Assembly: GCA_902628635.1 (NCBI GenBank)
Contig: CACONQ010000006.1
Location: 1-38,148 of the forward strand
From: an uncultured Pelagibacteraceae bacterium
GTDB lineage: Bacteria; Pseudomonadota; Alphaproteobacteria; Pelagibacterales; Pelagibacteraceae
Length of the DNA: 38,148 nt
Direction: 5' to 3'
Positions 7,504 through 17,211 of this stretch are shown here, piece after piece. A program made the position numbers and the translations under genes. The number at the start of each line of letters is the position of its first letter. Position 1 is the first letter of the stretch. Under the pieces are notes generated by a model. It was not told where the DNA came from, ran no database searches, and was given only the letters and a program-made list of their open reading frames with translations.

Positions 7504-9572
7504 ATATTTTTTCTCTCTTTTACTAGGCTCTCAACAACACTTGGATCCGCTAATGTTGTTGTATCGCCAAGTTGTTCATGTTCATTTGCTGCAATCTTTC
7601 TTAAAATTCTTCTCATTATTTTTCCTGATCTTGTTTTAGGTAAACCAGGTGAAAAATGAATTAAATCCGGGGTAGCGATTGGGCCAATTTGTTTTCTCAC
7701 CCAAAGTTTTAAGTCTCTTTCTAAATCACCACTAGGGCTTTCACCCACATTAAGAGTTACATAACAGTAAAGACCATTACCTTTTATATCATGTGGATAT
7801 CCCACAACTGCAGCCTCAGCTACTTTTGGATGAGCAACAAAAGCGCTTTCTATTTCTGCAGTTCCTAGATTATGACCAGATACAATTATTACATCATCAA
7901 CTCTACCAGTAATCCAATAATATCCATCTTTATCTCGTCTACAACCATCCCCCGTAAAATATTTTCCATCAAACTGTGAAAAGTATGTTTCTATAAATCT
8001 ATTGTGATCTCCATAAACCGTTCGCATTTGACCAGGCCATGATTGAGAAATACATAGTCTTCCTTTTGCTTCACCTTTTAAAACTTTTCCGTCTTGATCT
8101 ACAATAGCAGGTTTTATTCCATAAAATGGCTTGGTTGCAGAGCCAGGCTTCAAGTCAATTGCTCCTGTTTGAGGACTTATTAAAATTCCTCCAGTTTCAG
8201 TTTGCCACCATGTATCCACAATAGGACATCTCGAGTCCCCAACAGTTTTAAAATACCATTGCCAGGCCTCCGGATTTATCGGCTCTCCTACAGTTCCTAA
8301 TAATTTAAGAGTTTTCCTCGAAGTTTTTTTAACCGGTCCTTCACCCTCTCTCATTAAGGCTCTTATAGCCGTTGGCGCAGTATAGAAAATGTTTACTTTG
8401 TACTTATCAACTATCTGCCACCACCTTGATGTGTCTGGATAAGTAGGAACTCCCTCAAACATAATTGTTGTTGCGCCATTTGCAAGTGGACCATAAATTA
8501 TGTAGCTATGACCAGTAATCCAACCAATATCTGCTGTACACCAATAAATATCTTTAGGCTTATAATTAAATATATATTGATGAGTCATGGATGCATAAAC
8601 CATGTAGCCTCCAGTTGTATGTAAAACTCCTTTTGGCTTACCAGTAGATCCCGATGTATATAAAATGAAAAGAGGGTCTTCAGCGTTCATTTCCTCGGGC
8701 TCACAAGTCGAGGATGCTTTTTTTGTTATCTCGTGGTACCAAACATCACGGCTTTCATCCCAATTAACTCTATTTCCAGTTCGTTTAACGACTATACATT
8801 TTTTAACATTTGGGCAGTTAAGTAGAGCTTCGTCAGTAATTGATTTCAAAGGGATTATTTTTCCACCTCTAAGTCCTTCATCTGCAGTTATAACGTAATC
8901 TGATTTACAGTCGTTGATTCTGCCGGATATGCTATCTGGCGAGAACCCACCAAAAATAATAGAATGTATAGCACCAATTCTTGCACAAGCCAGCATAGTG
9001 TAGGCAAGCTCGGGTATCATTGTTAAATAAATTGTAACTCTATCACCTTTTTTAATACCCAAGTTTTTTAGAGCATTAGCTGTTTTGGAAACTTCGTTAT
9101 GAAGTTGTTTATATGATATTTTTTTTTGAACTTTTGGATCATCACCTACCCATATAATTGCAGTTTTGTCTTTATTTTTCTTTAGATGTCTATCTATACA
9201 GTTAGCTGATGCGTTAAGTGTGCCGTCATAAAACCACTTTATATGAACATCTGATTTACTATACTTAATATCTTTAATTTTAGTGTAAGGTTTTATCCAA
9301 GTAATTCTCTTACCTTCTTTTTTCCAAAATTCGTCATTTTGTTTAATTGATTGATTATACTTTTTTTCGTATTGTTTTTTATTTACTAAAGCTTTTTTAA
9401 CCCAGTCAGATTTTGTTTTAAATATTGTTTCTTGACTTGCGTTTGTACTAATTACTTTTTTAACGACTCTTTTGTTTTTTTTTAAACTTTTTTTTCTTTT
9501 ACTTTTACTTTTTACCTTTTTTTTCTTTTTAGGAGATTTTTTTTTATTTTTTCTTTTTGGTCTTTTAGCCAT
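7500..9572 (-). CDS. acs: Acetyl-CoA synthetase with a lysine-rich N-terminal extension
   Basis: A 690-residue AMP-forming acetate:CoA ligase. The catalytic core is complete: P-loop [11 protein letters not shown] at 305-315, [48 protein letters not shown] and the C-terminal [11 protein letters not shown] with the acetylatable Lys at 651. Compared with the roughly 650-residue E. coli enzyme, whose equivalent Lys is 609, there are about 40 extra N-terminal residues. These are extremely basic: about 25 Lys/Arg in the first 39. The ATG at 9572 is the only start that includes the extension, and it overlaps the EVE stop by 8 bp. A later start is possible in principle, but no internal ATG occurs before conserved sequence. 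It likely activates acetate imported by the nearby symporter. Confidence 0.95.
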   Translation of the reverse strand: MAKRPKRKNKKKSPKKKKKVKSKSKRKKSLKKNKRVVKKVISTNASQETIFKTKSDWVKKALVNKKQYEKKYNQSIKQNDEFWKKEGKRITWIKPYTKIKDIKYSKSDVHIKWFYDGTLNASANCIDRHLKKNKDKTAIIWVGDDPKVQKKISYKQLHNEVSKTANALKNLGIKKGDRVTIYLTMIPELAYTMLACARIGAIHSIIFGGFSPDSISGRINDCKSDYVITADEGLRGGKIIPLKSITDEALLNCPNVKKCIVVKRTGNRVNWDESRDVWYHEITKKASSTCEPEEMNAEDPLFILYTSGSTGKPKGVLHTTGGYMVYASMTHQYIFNYKPKDIYWCTADIGWITGHSYIIYGPLANGATTIMFEGVPTYPDTSRWWQIVDKYKVNIFYTAPTAIRALMREGEGPVKKTSRKTLKLLGTVGEPINPEAWQWYFKTVGDSRCPIVDTWWQTETGGILISPQTGAIDLKPGSATKPFYGIKPAIVDQDGKVLKGEAKGRLCISQSWPGQMRTVYGDHNRFIETYFSQFDGKYFTGDGCRRDKDGYYWITGRVDDVIIVSGHNLGTAEIESAFVAHPKVAEAAVVGYPHDIKGNGLYCYVTLNVGESPSGDLERDLKLWVRKQIGPIATPDLIHFSPGLPKTRSGKIMRRILRKIAANEHEQLGDTTTLADPSVVESLVKERKNI

Positions 9573-10003
9573 TTTTTTTATTTTTATTAAGTATCTTACT
9601 CATCTTATTTATAATTTTCCAGCTTTTAGTATCAATTGGCATAACCGATAACCTGCTCTGTTTAATAATCGCCAAATTTTTAAGATCTTTATTTTTTTTA
9701 ATCATTTCAAGACTTACTGGGTTATCAAGATAATTTTTAAAGCCCACTTTGACCGCAACAAACTTTTTTGATTTATCTGTAGGATCAACAAAAGCCTCTT
9801 TTACGACCTCAACAATACCAACAATTTCTTTTCCAATATTGGAGTGGTAAAAAAAAACAAAGATCACCGATCCTCATAGTTTTAAGATTTTTTGCAGCCT
9901 GATAATTTCTTACACCATCCCAAAGAGAGATCCCATTAAATGCTTTTTTTTGATCATCGATAGACCACACATCGGGTTCAGATTTTATTAACCAGTACCT
10001 CAT
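9565..10003 (-). CDS. EVE-domain protein (PUA-like fold), frameshifted in this assembly
   Basis: The N-terminal part (from ATG at 10003) begins [18 protein letters not shown] and continues [24 protein letters not shown], the classic EVE/thymocyte nuclear protein 1-like start. The remainder ([23 protein letters not shown] onward) is in another frame. Removing one A from the 9-A tract at 9849-9857 joins them into a normal 145-residue protein. EVE domains have a PUA-like pocket and are thought to bind modified nucleobases in DNA or RNA; the cellular role is unsettled. It sits directly upstream of acs, overlapping it by 8 bp. The break is in a homopolymer and is probably a sequence error. Confidence 0.85.
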
Positions 10004-10161
10004 CTAATTGTTTCTCAAATATTGACAACATTTTTGAATCATCAATGTTTCATTTTATTGGTTTTTTTCTTAATCGCACTATGCAAAGTCATATACATAT
10101 TCAAATTTAGGCTCAAGCATTTATTATTTAGTAGAGTTTTCTATTAATTTATAAGATAAAA

Positions 10162-11097
10162 ATGTTAATTAAATTAAACAATTTAATTATTAAGATAATA
10201 TTTATGAAAATATTAAAAAAATTTAGAAATTTTTATAATCTTGTATTGGCTACTTTTGTTAGAGCTAATTTTAATTACAAATCTGAAAAATTTAAAAAAT
10301 TATATAAATTTAATCCAGCAATATTTTTCAATGATTCTTTGTCTAAAGAATTAATTATTAATGGTATTTATGAAAAAGATGAATTAGATTTAATATCAAA
10401 TATAATTGATAAAAAAATATTTATTGATGTTGGTGCAAATATTGGAAATCACACATTATACTTTAGTAATAGTTTTAAAGAAATATATTCTTTTGAGCCG
10501 CATCCCAAAACTTACAAACTTCTACAATTAAATACTGAAGATTTTCCTCATATAAAAACTTTTAATATTGGACTTTCTAATGAAAAAAAACAATCGCATA
10601 TTTATATTGAAAGCAGAAAGAATGTAGCTAGTACAAATTATATAGAAGATCAAAAGGAGGGGCATAAAATTTTTTTTAAAAAATTTGATGATTTGTATAA
10701 TTTTGAAAACTCAATTAGTTTTATTAAAATTGATGTTGAGGGAAGCGAATTGGATGTACTTAAGTCAATGAAAAAAAATTTAGAAAATAATTCACCCATA
10801 ATATCTTTAGAATTTGATATGAAAAACTTTAGCAAAAATAACGAGATTATTAGTTTTTTAAACGAAATAGGATATAAAAAATATTATTTTTTTAAAACAA
10901 ATAGACCTTTAGATTTAAGAATAAGAAATATATTTTTAAATTTTTTTAAAATTATTTTTATGGGTTATATGAAAAAAATTGAATTAATTGACTCCATTTA
11001 TTTTAATAAGAATACTTTTTATCTTAATGACAATATTATTATTTCTAAGCAAGAAATAAAAAACCCCTCTTTAAATACAGATATAAATTCGTTTTAG
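10162..11097 (+). CDS. FkbM-family SAM-dependent methyltransferase
   Basis: A 311-residue protein with a class I methyltransferase core. The SAM-binding motif I is IFIDVGANIGNHTLYFS (about 90-106), followed by the acidic residue in SFEPHPKTYKLLQ, and by the FkbM hallmark FIKIDVEGSELDVLKSM (about 188-204) and ISLEFDM. FkbM proteins O-methylate sugars or other hydroxyls in glycans and natural products. The sequence is unusually AT- and Lys/Asn/Ile-rich, as often seen for surface-glycan genes. A second in-frame ATG at 10204 could be the true start; neither has a strong ribosome binding site. It precedes a GT41 glycosyltransferase, so a shared role in glycan or protein glycosylation is plausible but unproven. 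Confidence 0.85.
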   Translation: MLIKLNNLIIKIIFMKILKKFRNFYNLVLATFVRANFNYKSEKFKKLYKFNPAIFFNDSLSKELIINGIYEKDELDLISNIIDKKIFIDVGANIGNHTLYFSNSFKEIYSFEPHPKTYKLLQLNTEDFPHIKTFNIGLSNEKKQSHIYIESRKNVASTNYIEDQKEGHKIFFKKFDDLYNFENSISFIKIDVEGSELDVLKSMKKNLENNSPIISLEFDMKNFSKNNEIISFLNEIGYKKYYFFKTNRPLDLRIRNIFLNFFKIIFMGYMKKIELIDSIYFNKNTFYLNDNIIISKQEIKNPSLNTDINSF

Positions 11098-11183
11098 GTA
11101 ATTTGATAAGTTATTTAAGACAACTTTCTTACTTTTAATCTCTGTCAAATTCAAAATATGCGATGTAATATTAATATATTAAA

Positions 11184-13067
11184 ATGGATATAAAAATTTC
11201 GAACATAATCAATCTTTTTCAAAAAAAAAATTTTAATGAAGCAAAGTTAAAATGTATAGAGGTGCAAAGCCTATATGAAAATAATCCAGAATTTCTAAAC
11301 ATTTTTGCAGCAATTTTATTTGAACTAAAAGAATATAATAATTCGATTGAGAAATGGAAAAAAGCCATTGATCTAAATTCAAATTATTTTATGGCTCATG
11401 AAAATTTAGCTAATGCTTTTTTAAACTTAAAAAAATATCATGATGCATTAGATTATTTTAATAAGGCTATTAAAATAAATCCAGAGGCATTCCAAATTTA
11501 TAATAATATTGGAAATACTTTAACAAAATTGAATAAATTTAATGAGGCGCTAGATTGTTACAATAAAGCTATAAACATCAAACCAAATGATATTTACGGT
11601 CATATCTTTAAGGGACATGTTTTAAGTGAACTTCGTAAATTTAGTGAGGCTTTAGAATGTTATAAGTCCGCTTACATTATAAATCCTGACCATCCACTCT
11701 TATTAGGATATATTGCTCATACTAAAACCATAATATGTGATTGGGAAAACTATAAAGAGACTATTGATCTTTTAAAATATAGTTTAGAAAATGGAAAAAA
11801 AGTTAGTTATCCATTTACAATTTTAACTTTATTAGATTCTCCTGAATTACAAAAAAAAACAGCTGAAATTTGGTCTGATCAATTTGAGAAATTATATCAA
11901 AAAAAAAATATAATATTAAAAAATAAAAATAAAAAAAAATTAAGAATTGGATACTATTCTGCAGATTTTAGAAATCATGCAACTTCTCACTTAATAGCTG
12001 AAATGCTAGAGTATCACAACAGGTCTAAATTCGAAGTTTTTGGTTTTTATCTTGGCCGAAAAATTAATTATCAAGACATATGGCATGAAAGAGTCAAAAA
12101 TAGTTTTGATAAATTCCTAGATGTAAGTTCTTTAACAGAATATCAAATTTCTGAGTTATCAGTGAAGGAGGAAATTGATATAGCTGTTGATTTAATGGCT
12201 CACTGCAATAATGGTATGGAGAATAGATTTGGTGCATTTGTAATAGGTTGTGCTCCAATACAAGTTAATTTTTTAGGCTATCCAGGTACAAGTGGGGCAA
12301 AATCAATCGATTATATAGTAGCTGATAAAAATTTAATTTCTGATGATAATGAAAAATTCTTTAGTGAAAAAATAATATTCTTACCTAATTCATATCAACC
12401 AAATGTTAAAGACACAAAAATATCTGACAAAAAAATAACAAAAGAAAAATTTGGTTTAACAAGTGAAAAATTTATATTTTGTTGTTTTAATCAGCACCAA
12501 AAAATAAATCCGATTATTTTTGATGTTTGGATGAAAATACTAAAAAAAAATCAAAATAGCATTCTATGGCTTTTAGATGACAATATATATTCTAACAAAA
12601 ATTTGGTATCAGAAGCAAAAAAAAAGAGGCGTTGATAATAGTAGAATTATTTTTTGCAAAACGTCTCCCTCTTGAAGAGCATTTAAACAGAATTAAATTT
12701 GCAGATTTATTTTTAGATACTTTTCCCTACACTGCCCATACCACATGCAGTGACGCACTTAGAGTCGGTTTACCTGTGCTTACCTTAAAAGGAAATTCTT
12801 TTGCAAGTAGAGTCGCTACAAGTCTACTGAGGACAGTTAAATTAGACGATTTAATCTCAAAAAAACTTGGAAGAATACGAAAAAATTGCCAATAAAATAG
12901 TTTCTGATCCTGTTTACTTTGAAGAAATTAAAAATAAACTTAATGAAAATTTATTGAAAACACCTTTATATAATTCAAAATTATTTACTAAGAATCTAGA
13001 ATCGGGTTATGAAAAAATTTTTGAAAATTATAAAAATAAAAAACCTATAAAAAATTTTGAAATATAA
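11184..13067 (+). CDS. TPR-repeat O-GlcNAc-transferase-like (SPINDLY/GT41) glycosyltransferase, three frameshifts
   Basis: The N-terminal third has TPR repeats, clearest at about 60-160 (AIDLNSNYFMAHENLANAFL, ALDYFNKAIKINPEAF, ALDCYNKAINIKPNDIYGH). The C-terminal part shows GT41 segments: LRIGYYSADFRNHATSHLI, QVNFLGYPGTSGAKSIDYIVAD, FCCFNQHQKINPIIFDVWM, then DLFLDTFPYTAHTTCSDALRVGLPVLTL. Three single-base excesses break the frame: the 9-A tract at 12617-12625, the 6-T tract at 12650-12655 and the 7-A tract at 12859-12865. Removing one base from each restores a continuous protein of about 626 residues. Related bacterial proteins transfer sugars to proteins, but the donor and acceptor here are unknown. 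Sequence error is likelier than decay, since every restored segment reads as conserved protein. Confidence 0.85.
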
Positions 13068-13070
13068 TAT

Positions 13071-14144
13071 TTAAAGTTTTACTCCAGCTCCTTTTAAAAA
13101 AGCAGCTTTATTATCCAATGGCCATCTTGGTTTTGCAGGATGATTTAGATTATTAAATTTTTTTAATTTGAATTTTTCTAATCCGACCATCGCAATCATG
13201 GCTGCGTTATCTCCACACAATTCTAAAGGTGGAAAAATTGGATTAAATTTTTCTTCCAAACTTACATCAATTAATGTTTTTCTTATACTTTTGTTTGCAG
13301 CTACACCTCCAGCTACTACAAAAGTATTTTGATTTGTTTTACTTATATCTCTAAACTCTTTAAATGCTATTTTGGATTTTACATACAATATATCTTGAAT
13401 TGTTTTCTGAAATGACGCTGCTAAATCATTTTTATCCTCATCATTCTTGATTGATTTAGATATTTTAAGCACTGCAGTTTTCAAACCAGCAAAAGACATG
13501 TTACATCCACCTTTTTTTAATATTGGTTTTGGTAATTGAAATCTTTCTGCATTACCCTTCTTAGCGAGTTTTTCTAAATAAGGGCCACCCGGAAATTCTA
13601 TTCCAATCATTTTTGCAGTTTTATCAAATGCTTCACCCAGCGCATCATCAATCGTCGTACCTAGTCTTTTATATTTACCAAGTTTCTGAACATTTAAAAA
13701 TTGGGTATGTCCCCCAGATATTAGAAGCACCAGATAAGGAAAATTTAAGTCTGTAACCAACTTTGGACTCAAAGCATGACCTTCTAAATGATTTATAGCT
13801 ATGAAAGGTTTATTTAAACTCAATGCTAAAGATTTTGCAAAATTTAGACCAACTGATAAACATACAATTAATCCTGGACCCGCAGTTACAGCTATACAAT
13901 CCATTTCAGATAAGTCTTTGCCGCTATCCTTAATAGCTTTACTTACAATTAAGTCTATTTTTTCTATATGTGACCTTGCTGCTAGTTCTGGAACCACTCC
14001 ACCAAATTCTTTATGAACGTCTATTTGGCTCGAGACTACATTTGATAAAATATTGGGTATTGTACCTATATTTTCCTCAATTACAGCTGCTGCAGTTTCG
14101 TCACAACTGGTTTCAATACCAAGAATTAATGTTTTTTTTTTCAT
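13071..14144 (-). CDS. tsaD: tRNA N6-adenosine threonylcarbamoyltransferase TsaD
   Basis: A 357-residue enzyme that transfers threonylcarbamoyl to A37 of ANN-decoding tRNAs with TsaB and TsaE. The N-terminal ASKHA signature LGIETSCDETAAAV, the conserved HKEFGGVVPELAARSHIE, the metal-binding H119-x3-H123 (NHLEGHALSP), LISGGHTQ and the C-terminal GGVAANKSIR and CGDNAAMIA are all present. Length is normal. It is divergent from hemC (56 bp apart), a common alphaproteobacterial arrangement, and convergent with the GT41 gene with a 3-bp gap. Confidence 0.97.
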   Translation of the reverse strand: MKKKTLILGIETSCDETAAAVIEENIGTIPNILSNVVSSQIDVHKEFGGVVPELAARSHIEKIDLIVSKAIKDSGKDLSEMDCIAVTAGPGLIVCLSVGLNFAKSLALSLNKPFIAINHLEGHALSPKLVTDLNFPYLVLLISGGHTQFLNVQKLGKYKRLGTTIDDALGEAFDKTAKMIGIEFPGGPYLEKLAKKGNAERFQLPKPILKKGGCNMSFAGLKTAVLKISKSIKNDEDKNDLAASFQKTIQDILYVKSKIAFKEFRDISKTNQNTFVVAGGVAANKSIRKTLIDVSLEEKFNPIFPPLELCGDNAAMIAMVGLEKFKLKKFNNLNHPAKPRWPLDNKAAFLKGAGVKL

Positions 14145-14200
14145 TATTTTTTTTTAATGATAATACAATTCAGTTATAAAATTTCAGTATAAAATATGAA

Positions 14201-15157
14201 ATGAGTAAAAAAAAAAATTATTATTGGTACTAGGGGAAGTAAATTAGCATTGATATATGCGAACATTGTAAAAAAAAAAATTATTTGAATTAAAAAACAA
14301 ATATAATTTTGAAGATATAATTGTTCAAAAGATTAAAACAGATGGTGACAAAATACAAGATGTAAGACTTTCTGACACTGGTGGAAAAGGTTTATTCTCA
14401 AAAAAAATTGAGGAACAATTGATAAAAAAATAATATTGATGTAGCAGTTCATGCCTTAAAAGACATGCCATCTTTAGAGACCAAAGGGTTATTAACTGAA
14501 TGTTTTTTAAAACGTAATGATCCTAGAGAGGTTTTAATATCTAAAAATAATGAAATTTTGGAAGAACAAAAAAAAGGAGCAATAATTGGAACTTCTTCTT
14601 TAAGAAGGGAATTTCAAGTCAAAAGGAAAATTAATAATTTTAATTTTAAACTAATAAGAGGAAACGTGGATACTAGAATTAAAAAACTTAACGATGGTTT
14701 ATATGATGGAATTATTTTATCATTAATTGGATTAAAATTTTTAGGTTTAGAGAAAAATGTTTCTCAAATATTTTCGACTTCAGAAATGATCCCAAGTGTT
14801 GGACAAGGAGTAATAGCTGTACAATGCCGCGAAGACGATTTAGAGATAAGGAATATTCTGAAAAATCTTAACCATGATGAGACTAAAAAATGTGTTAATA
14901 CAGAGAGAAATATTTTAAAAATTTTAGATGGAGACTGTGATACTGCTATAGGAGCATATGCAAAAATAGAAGGTGAAAAAATTTATGTAGAAGCAGAACT
15001 TTTTTCTCTAGACGGATCAAAAAGATTCTATGTAAAGTCCTCAAAAGAGCTTAAATACGCAGATCAACTTGGAAAAGAAGTTGGAATAATATTGAAAAAA
15101 AAATCAAAAGATTCATACAAAAAAATAATATGCATGTTTTATTCACTCGACCGATAG
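14201..15157 (+). CDS. hemC: Porphobilinogen deaminase (hydroxymethylbilane synthase), three frameshifts in assembly
   Basis: Condenses four porphobilinogens into hydroxymethylbilane in tetrapyrrole synthesis. From the ATG at 14201 the intended product reads MSKKKIIIGTRGSKLAL, then KIKTDGDKIQD, LSDTGGKGLFSKKIEEQLI, DVAVHALKDMP, GTSSLRREFQ, LIRGNVDTRI, VGQGVIAVQCREDD and the dipyrromethane-cofactor Cys in DGDCDTAIGAYA. Three tracts each have one extra A: 11 A at 14207-14217, 11 A at 14270-14280 and 7 A at 14424-14430. Removing one from each gives about 317 residues, the family size. Without correction only the part from about 14465 is open. It overlaps hemD by 28 bp. An essential-pathway gene with intact motifs argues for sequence error. 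Confidence 0.92.
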
Positions 15158-15830
15158 ATGACTCTAAAGATTTAATTTTAAAATTTAAATCCTTAGGTCA
15201 TATTGTCTCTAGTATTCCAGTCATATCAATAAAGAAAAAAGAATATCCAAAAATAGATTTTTCCTCTTTCAAAGGGATAATATTTACAAGTTCAAATGCT
15301 ATTAAGTTTTTAGATACAAAACTTTTGGATAAAAAAATATAAAATGTTTTTGTGTTGGAAATGCAACTGAATTTTTGGCAAAAGAAAAAGGTTTTCAAAA
15401 TATATTTGCGGCCGAAGGAAATGTAAATAATTTAAAAGAAATAATTCTTCAAAACTTTAAAAGTTCGGAAGGCAAGTTACTTTATGTAAGTGGTGAAACA
15501 CTAACTTTTGAATTAGATAAATTTTTGATTTCCGAAGGATTGAAGGTGGAACGAGTAATTAATTATTCTTCGTTTCCAGTTGAAAAATTTAATGAAATTT
15601 TAATAGATGATTTAAAAAATAACGTTCCCGATATTGTTTATATATACTCACAAAATAGCGCCATTAGCTTTAAGAACTTAATTAAAAACTACAACTTGCA
15701 AAATCACTGGATGAACACTAATTTGATGTGTATTAGTGAAAAGACATCATCAGTTTTGAATGATATAAAATGGAAAAAAATATTTTTATTCAATCCAGGT
15801 GAAGAAGAGTATTTATTATATAAAATTTAA
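15130..15830 (+). CDS. hemD: Uroporphyrinogen-III synthase, one frameshift in assembly
   Basis: Cyclises hydroxymethylbilane with inversion of ring D. The family is poorly conserved. Features seen are the N-terminal FTRPIDDSKDLILKFKSLGH, IPVISI, GIIFTSSNAIKF, CVGNATEFLAKEKGF, LYVSGE and IYSQNSAISFKNLI, which match the two-lobed HemD layout. The frame breaks at the 7-A tract 15331-15337. Adding one A (reading DKKNIKCFCVGNAT) joins both halves into about 233 residues, the usual size. This is the only one of the eight nearby frameshifts needing an insertion. The position right after hemC and overlapping it supports the call. Confidence 0.88.
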
Positions 15831-15832
15831 TT

Positions 15833-16918
15833 ATGGAATTATTTAAAAATTTTAAAGAATTATTTTTATCGGTTTGGGATAAAGGAATTCTAGGAATAGA
15901 TATTTTCGAAATTTTAATTGGACTAGGTATTTTCCTAATATTCTTAATTTTTAGAGGACTAATAAGTAAATTAATTATTAAAAAATTAGAAGTAATATCA
16001 AAAAGAACCACAAATAAACTTGATGATACATTTGTAAATTCAATGGTTGGTCCTGCAAGATTTTTACCAATAGTTTTAGGTTTTTTTATAGCTAGCTATT
16101 ACATGTCTTTTGATGAAGATAGCAGAGCTTTTGTTGATAATATAAACAGAACTCTAATCACCATTTTAATATTTTGGATTATACATCAAATTATCGAACC
16201 GATTTCCTATATATTAAGCGGTTTAGGAAAAATACTCACTCGTGAGTTAATTGGGTGGATAATCAAATCTTTAAAAATTTTAATATTTATTTTGGGCGCT
16301 GCAGCAGTTCTTGAGTTATGGGGCATAAAAATTGGGCCAATTATTGCTGGATTAGGATTATTTGGAGTAGCTGTTGCGTTAGGTGCCCAAGATTTATTTA
16401 AAAATTTAATATCAGGAATTTTAGTTTTAGTAGAAAAAAGATTCAAAATGGGAGATTGGATTTTAGTAGAGGGAATAATAGAGGGTATAGTTGAAAGAAT
16501 TGGTTTTAGATCTACAACGATAAGAAAATTTGATAAATCATTAGCAATAATTCCAAATTTTCAATTTGCAGAGAATGCTGTCATTAATGTTAGCCAAACT
16601 ACAAACTGGATTATAAGTTGGGTTATCACATTGCAGTACGATACTACAGTTGATCAGCTAAAGATAATAAGAGATAAAATAGAGGAATATATAAAGTCAC
16701 ATGAAGATTTTAACTCTAAAATTGGATACGCTGTTCGAGTAGACAAGTTTTCAGATAGTTCAATAGATATGTATGTAAGGTGCTTTACTAATTCAGATAG
16801 TTGGGAGAACTGGTTGGAGGTTAAAGAGAGACTTGCAATTGAAATAAAACAAATTGTCGAAAAAAATGGTGCTTCCTTTGCATTTCCTAGTCAATCTATC
16901 TATGTTGAAAAAAAATGA
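15833..16918 (+). CDS. Mechanosensitive ion channel, MscS family
   Basis: A 361-residue membrane protein with about five hydrophobic helices in the first 190 residues. A Gly/Ala-rich pore-type helix (IIAGLGLFGVAVALGAQDLFKNLISGI, about 165-191) is followed by the beta-rich MscS domain with KRFKMGDWILVEG, VERIGFRSTTIRKFD and LAIIPNFQFAENAVINVS, then a C-terminal alpha/beta domain. These channels release solutes on hypo-osmotic shock; ion and solute selectivity cannot be judged here. It starts 3 bp after hemD, and its stop overlaps the next start as ATGA, so it is cotranscribed with the small YggT protein. Confidence 0.93.
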   Translation: MELFKNFKELFLSVWDKGILGIDIFEILIGLGIFLIFLIFRGLISKLIIKKLEVISKRTTNKLDDTFVNSMVGPARFLPIVLGFFIASYYMSFDEDSRAFVDNINRTLITILIFWIIHQIIEPISYILSGLGKILTRELIGWIIKSLKILIFILGAAAVLELWGIKIGPIIAGLGLFGVAVALGAQDLFKNLISGILVLVEKRFKMGDWILVEGIIEGIVERIGFRSTTIRKFDKSLAIIPNFQFAENAVINVSQTTNWIISWVITLQYDTTVDQLKIIRDKIEEYIKSHEDFNSKIGYAVRVDKFSDSSIDMYVRCFTNSDSWENWLEVKERLAIEIKQIVEKNGASFAFPSQSIYVEKK

Positions 16919-17208
16919 TTGCTATTTTTTATCTAGTACTTCAAGTTCTTAAGCTCTATTCTTATGTAGTAATTGCAAATGTAATAATAAGTTGGTTAGT
17001 TGCTTTTAATGTTTTGAATACATCAAATAGATTTGTATATGCAATTTTAGATTTTACTTACCGTTTAACTGAGCCAATTTTAAACAAAATAAGAAGATTT
17101 TTACCAAATCTTGGAGCACTAGATATTTCACCTATTATACTTCTTTTATTGATATGGTTCATAGAAATGTGTATGAAGCTTTATATAGCACCAATTATAT
17201 TTAACTAA
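16915..17208 (+). CDS. YggT-family membrane protein
   Basis: A 97-residue protein with two hydrophobic helical regions. The YggT signature is clear: VIANVIISWLVAFNVLN, then YRLTEPILNKIRRFLPNLGALDISPIILLLLIWFIE. It overlaps the MscS gene by four bases (ATGA) and is followed by folD after 3 bp, so translation is probably coupled. Coupling to a mechanosensitive channel fits the reported links of YggT proteins to osmotic stress, but the molecular role is unknown. Confidence 0.92.
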   Translation: MIAIFYLVLQVLKLYSYVVIANVIISWLVAFNVLNTSNRFVYAILDFTYRLTEPILNKIRRFLPNLGALDISPIILLLLIWFIEMCMKLYIAPIIFN

Positions 17209-17211
17209 CTC

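Noticed and set aside
14201-15157. hemC as a true pseudogene
   Set aside because: All catalytic motifs are intact, the three defects are single-base homopolymer errors, and hemD and other neighbours are affected only in the same local stretch. Loss of hemC would block heme synthesis in an organism that keeps a ccm pathway.
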